From contig JAZGUH010000615.1 of the NCBI GenBank assembly GCA_037893225.1, forward strand, positions 62,001 to 126,000: DNA of 64,000 nt, written 5' to 3'. The position numbers and the translations under genes were made by a program. The notes beneath the pieces were generated by a model, which saw only the letters and a program-made list of their open reading frames with translations, had not been told where the DNA came from and did not search any database. Origin of the DNA: Hippasteria phrygiana (Eukaryota; Echinodermata; Asteroidea; Valvatida; Goniasteridae). Numbering within the stretch: position 1 is the first letter of the stretch; every line of letters starts with the position of its first letter. Below, one piece after another: positions 20,220-31,221 of this stretch.

Positions 20220-21984
20220 ACATATTGTCCCTGTTCGTTTTGAGTTTTGCCGACCGATGTAATTTTTATTAAATTGCTGTTTTGCGAGCCACACAAAGGT
20301 TCTTCAAATCGGGCTTTGTTCAGTTATTAAGTAATTAATTTACAAATGTTGAATAATTTTGGGGCCTGACAGTAATTCGGATCTTTTTGAGGCAAAGAAA
20401 AAAGCCATTTCCTGGAGTGTTGGCAGGCGTCCAAAAAAGTTTTTTTCATTAAAAAAAACATAGTTATACAATTTGTTAGAAGAGAAAAAATCCAATCATT
20501 GAAGAGCAGCCAGTTTATCTTTAAGATGCAATTTTAGTGACATGCTAAATTGTTAGGATCGAACTTGTTAACATAGTACATGTATATTGATTTATAATAT
20601 ACATTATAGATCACTAGCTTTCAATATTTCAAAGTGCCTTACACTGAGATATTCACGTTTGCTACAATAAGTTACTAAAAGTGCCATAACTGTGCTTTTG
20701 TTCGACTTCGTTGTTGAAGGACAAACCTTCATTTTTGCTACCATGTTATAGTAATTGTTTACAGTCAGTGAGCTCTCTATATCCTTGACCAATGATTTGT
20801 TTTGGTAGACCTAATTATTTACAGTGAAGATTACGTTAGCTGCCTGCCATCATGGTATTGTTCCCTGAATCCCTATAAAGCACTGGCTATGCAATCTTCG
20901 TATAGTTTTTATCGCCTTGCTAAGAAAACACATCAACATAGCTGCTTATTGTGTCTATTTTTAATCATAGCACATAATTTGATTAGTTGCTGCATTTTAA
21001 TATGTAAACTTCAGTTCTACAAATTCTGCTGGTAGGGAGTTGTGCTGTCAGTGTACTTGCGAGCATTGCACAGGATTTCAGATTTCATGAACCGTAACTG
21101 GTAATAAGAGAAATGGTCAAGCTTTTTTGGGTACAAATGAAACAAGGACATGAGAAGGCATTGACCAAGACTGACCACAAGATGTGGTCAGTGTATATTG
21201 TACGGGTACAGATGTATGTATGTATGTGTAACACTACTTCCCCTTGATTCGCTACAACAACAATCATGTTAGATTTGTTGCCACAATTGTTTTGGTTTAA
21301 CCCCTACTCCCTAGGCGGTGTGAAAAATTGTATTGAAATTGGAGTATTCAGGACCGTTAGGGTTAATGGATTTGGGTCATTCCGTAAATTTGGGGTCCAA
21401 AAGTGTGGCATTTTTTGTTGTGTCACTGTTACACCTGACCTGTGTAATTTCCATCAAGTATCATTAAAATTGACTTCATACTGTTTTTTTACTTGTTTGG
21501 CAGGTACTTTGCTTTACATAATCACTCTTGGAGATAGAAGGCATTAAAGAATGTGTCCTGAATTGCAGAATCTTATACATGTCACTATGTAACAGGGACA
21601 CCAAAAATGTCACACTTTTAGACCCCAAATTTATAAAATGACCCATTTGCTCTGGCAGTTAAACGATATATGTTATGGATTAAGCCACCAATCCCTGTTA
21701 ACATGTTTTATTTTCGTTTTGCATGTTTTACCTGTTGATAGCCTATCAATGACCACATACAATAAAACCACAAGGGGTAAATTCCTCGAAGCATTTCAGA
21801 TGTGAACGGCAAATTAAAATAAATGGTTTAATATTCCGTGTGTGACCATTACATTGTTATGTCTGATATGTGCCTTAGATTTAAGCTTTATTAAATTTTC
21901 TATGTTTCAAATCAATTTGTCTTTTAATTCGCCTTGTTTTTATATTTAATCTTTTACGTAATGAAACTGCAGTTCTACATACTT
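20220..21984. other. AT-rich stretch after the cadherin gene, no gene seen
   Basis: Either a long 3' UTR (AATAAA at 21761) or intergenic. A diverged duplicate of TTTAAAGTGCCTTGTAGATATTCACGTTTGCTACA (20180) occurs at 20629. No coding exon recognised. Confidence 0.5.
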
Positions 21985-22360
21985 GAGACTGTGGCGTAGC
22001 TAAGGGGGGGGGGGGGGGGGGGGGGGGGGTGGTGCACCCCCCTAAAAGTCGTCACCCCCCCTAAAAAGTCGTCACCCCCCCCCCCCCCCCCCTTAAAAAG
22101 TCGTCACCCCCCCGTAGTCTCTCCCACTGAACATTTATCAAATGCAGAAAATAATAGTATTATAAAGAAAAAAACAATGAGTCCCCCACCCCCCCCCCCC
22201 CCACCCCCTATGGAGACTGTAATAGGAATAACAAATAATTTAGAAATGAATTTATATTTTCAGTTGTCATTTTGGTCACCTTAAAGAGCATGAGGTCTGG
22301 TGCACCCAAGGTAGGGGATAAGAGGGCCCGATTCCCGCCCCCCCCCCCCCCCCTTCCGCG
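21985..22360. repeat. Poly-G/poly-C tracts with duplicated AAAAGTCGTCACCCCCC units
   Basis: A run of about 25 G is followed by three copies of (C)nTAAAAAGTCGTCA and further C-runs at 22190 and 22338. It is repetitive and probably a decayed element tail. A similar C-run lies at 22633-22652. Confidence 0.85.
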
Positions 22361-22729
22361 GATAGTTTATCAATTTAGTTTTCCATTTTTTTTTTTTTCA
22401 CAGAATTCACTTTAGTCACAGAATTGGTGCGGTGACATAATAATCATTTGCACAACCAAAAGAGGCCTTTCATAAATCTGATTGCACTGAATTTTTGTTC
22501 AGTAATGTCCAAAAAAGAGAGGTTTGTATATGTTGAGACTTTCAAATGATAAGATATTCTGAACCAATGACCATCAGCAATGCTGCTTTTGTTTGGTTTG
22601 GTCGCCAAGCGCCTCTCGCCCCTGTAGCGCCCGCCCCCCCCCCCCCCCCCCCCTGTAGTGGCCCCTCCCCTAACCCCGCCCCTCCCTCCTCCCCGAAGTT
22701 GGATAATATACCAAGTCGATAGAGGGCGC

Positions 22730-23029
22730 TAGTCAAAACGACAGACTAGGATTGGTACCCTGAAGCTACCCAATTCGGTCAGTTTTCCTGCGTGGAGTGA
22801 TGAAGCAGGTGGATGAGACATCGACGGACATCGCCCAATTCTTTGTTCAATATGCACCAGACTACAGAGGATTATAATATTATTCCAGGCTGACGACGAT
22901 TGGACAGAAGTTTGACAATCGCCCTTGGAACTTTGGGACAAAAGTGGACAAACAATAGCACGAGTTCACCCATTCTTTCATCCGTGAGTTGCCCAGCCGT
23001 TGCAATGGGCGCCATACTGCAATGTTTTG
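22730..23029 (+). other. Possible promoter, 5' UTR and first coding exon (ATG at 23005)
   Basis: This 300-base stretch is richer in GC and less repetitive than its surroundings. It ends with an ATG followed by 8 codons (MGAILQCF) and a consensus donor GTAAGTG. Phase 1 exit. No following exon could be found with confidence; a MITE begins right after the donor. Confidence 0.25.
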
Positions 23030-23035
23030 GTAAGT

Positions 23036-23397
23036 GAATTTTTACTTTATAACAGCAAAAACTTGGAAAATAACGAACCTTCCTTGAAAACAAATGTAGG
23101 CCTAACGTTAGGCGTATGCCATGTAGGCCTATGCCTAGTTTAAAAACATGTGGCACAACCTTGATCAATATGTAGGGGAAGTTATGTGAACACTGAGTGA
23201 CCATACATTGCACTAAGAACGCCAGAAAACACTTTCTTCCCCTACATTGCAATTGCTATTAATTGCACGAAAATGTCCTTACTAAAGTCAAAAATAAAGG
23301 TTGTTCCAGTCCTAAACACAGATGGATAGTTATTTTTCAATATTTTGCTGTTCCTGACTGATTGACGGTGGCGTGTTAAAGTAAAATCTTTCCTTCC
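23036..23397. mobile_element. Palindromic-end element family E, copy 1
   Basis: The left part AACAGCAAAAACTTGGAAAATAAC is the complement of the right part TTATTTTTCAATATTTTGCTG. The right end adds GTGTTAAAGTAAAATCTTTCC. The interior matches 38812-39232 (AACATGTGGCACAACC, TTGCACTAA). Confidence 0.6.
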
Positions 23398-24002
23398 GAA
23401 TTACACAGGTCTGCATTCAACAAATCAAATGTTTAAAGACAATCTTGCTTTCTTTGTATTTCATATTGAAAAGTTTTGGAAATTTGCTCATGATAATGCT
23501 GCGTGTACACGCTCAGTGCGCGCATGCCGTGTTACGAGAGCAAAACAGACATATCTTTAAAACAAGACAATTGATGGGGTGATCAGAATATGAAAGAAGA
23601 CATCTTCACTCAGCTTTCCATAGAGATGAAGATTGTCCTTGTCAGTTCTTGTTTTAGTTTTAAGAAAACACTGACACACTGTGTGCTCCTATTCAATAGT
23701 CCATGTCCACGAAGCATAAACTAGTTCTTTTTGCATGCACGTCCAAAGTTCTTTTACCACAGTGTCCAAACGAAAGAAGGTACAGTGACCTTGGGGTGAT
23801 GTCATTTATAAAGTTGCTAAAATTCTCTAAATGCTGTTATAAAAAGCATGCCGATTGTACAATAAATTCCCACTAACATTTTCACTTGAAAAAATCTATC
23901 CAGTAATTGTTATGGTTAGTTAGCACATAGAATAGCCCATGACTTATGCATATCACGGGCGCGCGGGTTTGTGTGTTCGTACAAGTACTCCCTTAGGCTT
24001 AG

Positions 24003-24178
24003 GGGGTACCTCACACAATGGGTAACAATGGGGACAATGGTGCCCGACGAGGAAGTCTTTAGAAATCTAGGTGCCCCACAAAGAACACGCTATGGAGTTT
24101 GAGATTTTATTCAATGGGGACAAAGGAGAATTGAATAAAGGAAAGTAAAGTCTACAATAGAGGTTACACATAAGTATG
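24003..24178 (+). repeat. Direct repeat family F, copy 1
   Basis: The words GGGTAACAATGGGGACAATGG, AGTCTTTAGAAATC and GGACAAAGGAGAA recur in the same order at 25086-25262. The unit is about 175 bases; class unknown. Confidence 0.7.
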
Positions 24179-24485
24179 CGATTGTACATGTATATTGCGT
24201 ATGCATCGCATGAGCTTTTGTCCATTTGCCTTTATGTTTATGAAGTGGATATTAGGCTGCACCGGCAAAACCTTCTGTATTGCTGGCAGTTCTGGTGTTG
24301 CATGAGCAAGGGTTGCGAGTTTGACCGAGCAAGGGTTGCGAGTTTGACCCCGCAAATTGAGTTTTTCTCCTCTATCTTTTCTGGTTTTTCATTGACAGTT
24401 TTTCTCTTTTAAAAAGGGTTTAAAATTTCCTATTACGAGTGGTGCAGCCAGGAGGGAGGGTGCAAGGGGTGCAGTTTCCCCCTCA

Positions 24486-24990
24486 GGTAACTCTTGCCGG
24501 GCTTTTAAGTTTTCCTACTTTTCCCAAATGTTTTACCTTGCCCCTACTTTCGCTACTTTTTTCTTGAAATTCCTATTTTTTTGCTACTTTTTCATACTTT
24601 TTGTCTTACAACTCAGAAAAATGAAATCTCATTGAATACTTTTCATAACGGTGTTTTTTACACACTGTCTTAAGCACATCACACCAGGGCTTGGGTGCAG
24701 GAGTACTGCAACTTTACTTCCAAGAGCTTAGTTGAGGATGGAGCACAAATGTTGTGAGTGCAGAACATGCCAAATGAGGCTTGTGATTCTGTGGACATGA
24801 GTGAGTTTCAACAAAACCTACTCCTGAAAGCCTGCACTCAACAGCTCTACTTTTATCCCGATTTTGTCCTCCAAAGCAACAGCAGCAGAACACTTTTAAA
24901 AGTGGGGAGGAGGGGGGGGGGGACATTCCCACTAAGTGGAAAAAGGGGGTTGCTCCAAAGTCTTACTTTTGTCCTGTTTTTTGGAAAGTT
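24486..24990 (+). repeat. Dispersed repeat family G, copy 1
   Basis: It is rich in CCTACTTTT words. It carries GGCTTGGGTGCAGGAGTACTG and CTTCCAAGAGCTTAGTT, which recur in reverse at 34486-34920. Confidence 0.6.
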
Positions 24991-25085
24991 TTGATCCTAG
25001 TATTTTCCTACTTTTTCAATTGGGTCTGCTTAATAGCCTGTCTTGCTCCTGTCATCTTATGTGTCCTTACATTAGTCTCTTTACG

Positions 25086-25262
25086 GGGTACCGGGAAGAA
25101 AGGGTAACAATGGGAACAATGGTACCCCACAAGGGAGTCTTTAGAAATCGAGGTACCCCACAAAGTTAACGCTATGGCTTTTGAGTTTTCAATGGGGGAC
25201 AAAGGAGAATAAAAAAAGGAAAGTAAAGTCCACATTAGAGGTACCGTATCTACCCATATGTG
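25086..25262 (+). repeat. Direct repeat family F, copy 2
   Basis: This is the second copy of the 24003-24178 unit, about 1.1 kb away in the same direction, with about 85 percent similarity by eye. Confidence 0.7.
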
Positions 25263-25315
25263 AGGATGTGTGTGTTGATCTGTGTTCAGTTTGGACATTA
25301 AAACTGGAACCTCCC

Positions 25316-25385
25316 CCCAACCCCCCCCCCAACCCCAACCCCCCCCCCCCCCCCCCAACCCCCCCCCCCCCCCCCCCCCCCCCCC
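25316..25385. repeat. Poly-C tract with CCCAA interruptions
   Basis: About 70 bases of C-runs broken by AA. The long open frames that cross it on both strands are glycine or proline artefacts. Confidence 0.9.
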
Positions 25386-26452
25386 GTACAAAAAGTCACG
25401 TCATCGTGGGCTGAGCGCTGAAGTAGATTTCGCAGTTACTGGTTTTCACTGAGTCTGTGCATCGTACATGGCAGGTAAGACTGTTGAGAGCACTGCCTGC
25501 CCTAGCAACCAAAATCAAGGATGCGTGCTAACCTAGCTTGTGCGTCCAAGTCAAGCTTCACATGACTGGTTGGCATACGTTGAATGCGGCCAGTTTTCGA
25601 ATGAATCTGCACAAAGCCGCACCTTGCGTTGTATGCATCATGCACCCCAGAATGGAGGCACAATGAAAAATGACACTGATGACTGGTACCCACCCAGTCC
25701 TGTTATTTTGGCGTCATCATAGCAGGATGGTGGAGATGTGCACAGAGCTCATCATGTACATATTTGTTTACCTTCTGGACTTGAAATTGGGTATTGATGC
25801 AACTCTCAGCCAGATAATCTAAGCGCAGGGGAGGGAGGGGGAAGATGGGTTCTGACTTGGACGATTCCGTACAGGAATTTACTCAACTCCACCATTGGAA
25901 TCAAAATCATGAATGCAGTTTTGGAGAAGTTGACCCCTTGAAGTAGCCGATTTCTGCTTCCTTGGAGTAAGTTCCAAGCACCAGCCAACGATTCTGAAAC
26001 TTGCCGACTTCAAAAAGGAATTAAAGTTTGCCTATTTCCTAAATAGGACCGCATGCGACTCAGTTTTGCTATGAAATCAATCACAACATCGCGCAGATTG
26101 AAAAGAATGCGTTGCTGATGTCCATTTTGTGCATAATGCATGGAGTCGATTCTAAATTAAATCCGTGACTTGTGCTCGGAGTCGGAGTTGACTCCAAAAA
26201 TGTTGGAGTCGTCCAAGCCTATTCTAAAATCCGTGAAGAGATAGGCTATTTAGCAAAATAATTAACAATCTTAAACTCTGTCAGACTTTTCTCTTTAATT
26301 CTAAAGTTCGTATTAATTCCTATACAGATCTGGTGTTGTGCCAATGCAATGACCTCATTGACGTCAAGTATGTGCTTGCTGGTCTTGTCTTGGAGAAAGA
26401 GTGTTACTGGAATCACAGGTATGGGCTTCCAGATTTATTTAATTTTCAGAGT

Positions 26453-26581
26453 GAACAAAGACAACGGACAGCAGGAGGATTTGAACTTTCTGCCTCTGGT
26501 TTACAGAAACGTTACTCAGTCAACTGTGCTACTTTGCTCCATATTACTAGCGCTCTTCCAATTTTGTCCGTATCTTTGTTC
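26453..26581 (-). repeat. tRNA-like SINE family A, copy 6, diverged
   Basis: It is bounded by GAACAAAG and CTTTGTTC. The B box has decayed to GGATTTGAAC on the + strand. Downstream it shares GGCGCTAGTCAGAA...CATAAACCCA and the following 45 bases with the 17.7 kb copy. Confidence 0.6.
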
Positions 26582-26740
26582 AGGGGCGCTAGTCAGAACT
26601 CATAAACCCAGGATGCTGTATAGCCAGGTATCGTGCCTCAATGTTACGATACATATGAATCAAAAATATGTATTTAGTTATTGCTAGATTTTAATCAACT
26701 ATACTTTTCACTCCAATATTACATGTATACTTATATTCAG

Positions 26741-27360
26741 TGTAAGTGCCAAAATCCAAGATGGCCACCATGATTTACAAAGAGGCCTCCATGAAAACAA
26801 CATGACATTAAACATGTTTTGTTTACCTTATGTTTCAATATTTTTTAATGTAAAATTTTGGGGTCAGGGAATCCCGTCGTTGGATGAGACAAAATTGGCT
26901 GTGACCTCTGAACCTGCCAATTAAGGCCAAAACTGATTAGATCGGCTTCTATAGAGTTCCGAAGTGATGACGTCAATCAATGCAATGTTTGGAACCAGAA
27001 TACATTCTAAACTGCATGTGTTTGGAACCATTGCCGCGGCAACTGACGTCAGACTTGGATGTGGAATTTATTACGTGCACTTCAAATATCCTCCAACTCG
27101 TGCCAAAATCCAAAATGGCTGCCAAAATACAAGATGGCCACCCAAACTTACAAATGCTTATAATAAAATCTGAGATGAAACCAAAGATACATATTTTAAC
27201 TGACAAGTTCATAGAAAATGGATTTTCTGACCGAGAAAACCAACAAGTCTAGCCTATTTTAACTGTTTATTATTGTGCCCCTTTAGAGGTTGCAGTGTAG
27301 GCAGCCATTTTATAAAAAACAATACATGTAGATGGCCATCTCGGTCTTTTGGCATTTACA
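26741..27360. mobile_element. MITE-like element with TGTAAGTGCCAAAA termini
   Basis: The left end TGTAAGTGCCAAAATCCAAGATGG faces the right end CCATCTCGGTCTTTTGGCATTTACA. The word CAAGATGGCCACC repeats inside. The apparent ORFs here are repeat products. Confidence 0.6.
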
Positions 27361-28674
27361 TTAAAAAGGAATAAAATTTCTCAGAGGAAATGTATTTGTT
27401 GAGATGTAACAAAAACTAGTAAGTGGAACATTATCAGTCCAGGTCATTTTTTCAGCAATCTACAAATGAATGAACCTTCAAACCAGTTGTCCCGCATACT
27501 TATCACAGGACCTACATGTTCATTCCCTACTAACTCTGATAATATTTTTGAGTGTTCTTATTTAGTTCATTCTACTAATCACAGAAAACAAACCCAAATC
27601 CAAGTTCTAGTCGTTGAAGTGTGTCATAGTCAGAATTAATGAGTCGAAGATTGATTCCTACAACTCCGCCCAAAATATCTAGTCTCATAGTTGACAGAGG
27701 GTGGAGCGTCAATGCAGTATGTGGGCTTTAAAATCTTATTAGCATTCTCTTAATGGCAGTGTTATACCTCTTTCTTAAATAGGATGGCATGTTTCCTGTG
27801 AGCATGGAGTGATGTCTACATCATTTTGTCTAGTCTACTGACGATGGAGAATAACGCAGAGCAAGTCTGATGTCGTTGCTGCAGTGTGGTTCCCGTCTCT
27901 CAATCTTGCTAGCTTGTATGAGTTGCTCCTGGATGTTCATCATGGGCAGCCTCAAGATCTTGACCAGTCAGGAGTCGGAGGGAGTCTACTGTTGGAGCTG
28001 ATGATGTTGTTGACTGCCAACCTGATCATACGTAACATACATGTCCTGTCAGTATTATTTCATGTAATCAAACAGTTATTCTCCATGACTACAACTGATA
28101 TACATTGTGATGAAATCTGCTGAACTTTATGGAAAATTACTTACCCATATTTAAATGCAGTAACAAGTCTGGAATGTGGATTTTGAGACTAGAATACACC
28201 ATAACAAACATGATGGGGTAAAGCGATTTTTGGTTGCCAATAGATTTAGCCATTCTTGACTAAGGACTATTGATCAAGACATCTATCGACAAAACCGGTG
28301 GCTTTCTCTTCTATTCAGTCATGACGGGAAACAATATCAGCCAGTTGATAACAGCCTATTCTAAGTGTCAGATATTGGGATTCTTTTAGGAAAAAATAAT
28401 AATTGTAAACAGGAAAATCCTTGGTGTTTGTAAACTAAAAAATACTAGGATACAGAATGTATGAAAAACCAACAAATGCCATGCCCCATTGTGCTTCATT
28501 ACAAAATATGTTTTGCGGTCTGATTTCGCTTCTGAGTTTCTTGGTTTCAGCAATGTTGAGCACAATTGTATTAAATTTGGGAGCCAAAGGGGATGTTTGG
28601 TGTAAGCCAAATGTTCAGTTTAGTGGCGTTTGTTACACAAACAGTGGCGTTCTACTGTCAACTGTTAAACTTCT

Positions 28675-28829
28675 AGTACATGTGTCGAGCCCAATCTGTT
28701 TGCGCAAGTTTATTGTACTCCCTCCTGAGTTCATATCCCTATGAATGGATTTCATTCAAAGGGAAATTAGCTCAGGAGGGAGTACAATAAACTTGCGCAA
28801 AACTCCAGATTGCGCTCGACACATGTACT
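28675..28829. mobile_element. Long hairpin MITE (about 60-bp arms)
   Basis: AGTACATGTGTCGAGC ... TTTGCGCAAGTTTATTGTAC-TCCCTCCTGAG is mirrored by CTCAGGAGGGAGTACAATAA ... GCTCGACACATGTACT around a loop of about 35 bases. Arm mismatches are few, so insertion is probably recent. Confidence 0.85.
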
Positions 28830-29687
28830 TTTAATTAGACGTAAGTTAGCCTAATCAGAATTAATGTTTATTTCCAATTAGGTTCTATATTTTAAGTATT
28901 TTATTCTACTCCTGAAATTTCTAGATTCAAAAGATTGAATGTTTACACTAGTCAATCTTTGTTTGATGAAAAATAGTTTAATTGCATTTGGTTTCAGCAG
29001 TTGATTTCGTGTCACATGCAGACCTTGGGCCACTTTCCTAAAATACTGGTATGTTTAAATCCTCACTATTCAGAATTGCTGAGTTTTTTAGATAATGGAA
29101 ATGTATTTTACGTGTGGCTAAAGTAAATTCAGGATTTCCTGAAAGTTGCTGTGAACTAGCGTAGTTTCACTGAAATATAAAAGTATCAACTTTACTTAAG
29201 TTGTGTTAAAAGCTACTAATGGGCATATAAAGTTTTAAGTTGGAATAATTTAGAATTGTAGTTTTACATTTGTTTGGCATTTAAATGTTAAACCATGTTG
29301 TTTAACCTAAAGGTAATTCTAATTTTAAGAGATCTACATGTATAGTGTTACAAACTTGTTTGATCATTGAGCAAAATATCCTTATTACTTACATGTAATG
29401 TTTACATTGTGTAACAATTAGTGGATTATCTTACTTTACTTACAATATCAAGATCATTGTAAAATTAAGATTTTCACACCGAAAACCACCAGAGTTTACA
29501 CATGTTAAACTATGTAAACAAAGTTGTGCCATGGCATATGTATCAGTTGCAACAAGGTTTGAAACGGTTAGAAAGAGTCACTACTCAGCGATTTTAGTGC
29601 AGTGATGGACCACAGAATGTCTTTGAAGCCTTCAGAAGATAACTCAATAAAAAAGAAATCAAATGAATTAAAATCTGACTGTTTTAC

Positions 29688-29741
29688 TCGTTTTTTCTGT
29701 CTGTTCTCTCTTGCCTCTGTCCACCTTTCTGCATCCGCCAT
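29688..29741 (-). CDS. Candidate first coding exon, - strand (MADAERWTEARENRQKKR)
   Basis: The ATG sits in AACATGGCGG, a good start context. It opens 18 codons of charged, codon-like sequence ending at donor GTAAAAC. Two RFX X-box-like sites lie 62-185 bases upstream. Downstream exons are not certain: the - strand is open near 28.5, 27.9, 26.3 and 25.6 kb, but I cannot join these in one frame. Unknown family. Confidence 0.3.
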
Positions 29742-29802
29742 GTTGAATTGAATGTATATAAAAATATATATAACTAGGGCGTCCTTTTTATGCAAATAGC
29801 TT

Positions 29803-29816
29803 GTTGCCATGGAAAC
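29803..29816. promoter_or_regulatory. X-box-like RFX site (imperfect)
   Basis: GTTGCCATGGAAAC fits GTNRCC-N2-RGYAAC except for one base in the second half site. It lies next to an octamer ATGCAAAT (29789-29796). Confidence 0.35.
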
Positions 29817-29832
29817 CTATTGTTCTTTCGAG

Positions 29833-29993
29833 AAAGGGCGCCCTCAAGAGACGAATTTTGTCCAGGGCACACTTGGTGCCCTAAGCAAGAATTGTCTCTT
29901 GAGGGCGCCCTTTGTTGCCTAGCAACAAAGGGCGCCCTCATGAGATGAGTAAGGAAATAGATAACGGTGATTTTGAAGGGCGCCCTCTTGCGA
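29833..29993. repeat. Nested palindromes with four AGGGCGCCCT boxes
   Basis: GGGCGCCC occurs four times between 29836 and 29987. AAAGGGCGCCCTCAAGAGAC pairs with GTCTCTTGAGGGCGCCCTTT, and a second palindrome spans 29902-29937. The inner stem AGGGCAC/GTGCCCT makes a compound cruciform. Confidence 0.85.
29914..29926. promoter_or_regulatory. X-box RFX site (consensus)
   Basis: GTTGCCTAGCAAC matches GTNRCC-N-RGYAAC exactly. It is the centre of a near-perfect 37-bp palindrome, so it may instead be a structural accident of the palindrome. Confidence 0.4.
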
Positions 29994-31156
29994 CTGATTT
30001 TGAAATTATTGATATAATAAGAAAACACATTTTTGAAGGCGTCCTTATGTGACTTACAGGTTTTGTGACAGATCCCCACCCTCCCCCCAAAAAACAACTT
30101 TAATTCCCGTTCCCTTAGAATGTGTTAATGTACATGAAATATGTATATAAATACTCCTATGAACACGCACACAAAAAAAGAGACAAAGAAGTTTCCGGAT
30201 TCGATTTTCATGCCATGTTTATTACGCAAAAAGATCTCCAATACCATCTAATTTATTTGCGCCATACAAATAATTTACAACTTAAAACCATTTTAAAGTC
30301 CTTCTTTACATTCTTATATAGATGGTAATAAGATCAAGTAATAAGATCAAGCAGTTAGCGTGTATAAAACAAATGTATAAAACTGTACTTTGGTCATGAT
30401 TATGCATGTGTTAATTTAACAAGTTTCACAAGAAGTCTAAATTACACTGATTTATTCAATTTGATTTTGAATTAATATGTTTTCTAAGTACCAGACTTTT
30501 ATTCAGGAATTCGTAATTTTCTTTGTAAAGAAAATGAAATTATTGTTACATTAACGTTTACGTGTTAGTGTGATCCTGAATTGACTAGTTTATCAACTTG
30601 CCTGAACAGAGTTAATATAAATTGTAAAAAGGTTACAAAAGTTATCGACATCGTCTCAACAATCACAAAAATATATGTACATACCATTCTTAACAACTTT
30701 TTACATTTGTCAAATGAAGATTCGGGGAGAAATACAGTATACATGTAAATGACAAAAAATCACTAATGCCGTATGCAAATTTAAATAGTAAGGGAGATAA
30801 TGCAATGTTAGCAATACTTCTCTACTGTCTTACATCGTTGCCTGCACTGTGATACACTAGAAAAGTATTACAATCATTGTTGTTTACTACAATAAATAAC
30901 TTATTCCATTTTATCGAGATAATGTATTCCTTCCTGAAACAAATTGAATATTATTACCATATAATTAAAAGCAAATAAAGAAATTGTTTCACTGAACATT
31001 TTTAGTTAAATTCCGAATTTCCGAACAACATTGTTACTATCTATTTAATTTATTCATTACCGTTTCCAGAAAAAAACCCAAATAATGCGGTGCTAAAACT
31101 GCAAAAGAAATAATAATTCAAAGGAAGAAAAAAAATAAAGTGCAAAACCTTGAACG

Positions 31157-31221
31157 GATTTGATCTCGGGCCGCGTGCTCCAACGGCTCCACCGTTGGAG
31201 CACGCGGCCCGAGATCAAATC
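31157..31221. repeat. Perfect 30-bp inverted repeat, 5-nt loop, within a tRNA-like sequence
   Basis: GATTTGATCTCGGGCCGCGT-GCTCCAACGG and its exact reverse complement flank CTCCA. The bases to the right read on the - strand as a type II tRNA-like 5' half (GATGGCCGAGTGGTCTGGAC, a Leu/Ser-type A box), so the arm is a duplicated, inverted tRNA-derived piece. Confidence 0.9.

Larger units (their letters stand above)
25468..28601 (+). other. Weak candidate spliced gene, + strand (tentative exons)
   Basis: Possible exons: 25468-25474 (ATG GCA G then GTAAGA), 26328-26418, 27456-27618, 27860-28031 and 28551-28601. All have AG/GT borders and join in frame, giving MADLVLCQCNDLIDVK... and later SKSDVVAAVWFPSLN. 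No family is recognised. The opposite strand is also open across several of these pieces and looks at least as protein-like at 26.3 and 27.9 kb, so the model may be wrong in strand or in existence. Confidence 0.2.

Noticed and set aside
25008..25414. Gly-rich and Pro-rich frames on both strands
   Set aside because: Created by the C-tract at 25316-25385.
26964..27252. Overlapping + and - frames around CAAGATGGC words
   Set aside because: They lie inside a MITE-like element with inverted ends.
28386..28744. 95- and 74-codon frames on opposite strands
   Set aside because: Both run into the hairpin element or AT-rich DNA. At most a short exon may hide here, noted as a weak candidate only.
31157..31221. 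Rho-independent terminator
   Set aside because: The setting is eukaryotic. The hairpin is a duplicated tRNA-derived arm with no T-run function to infer.
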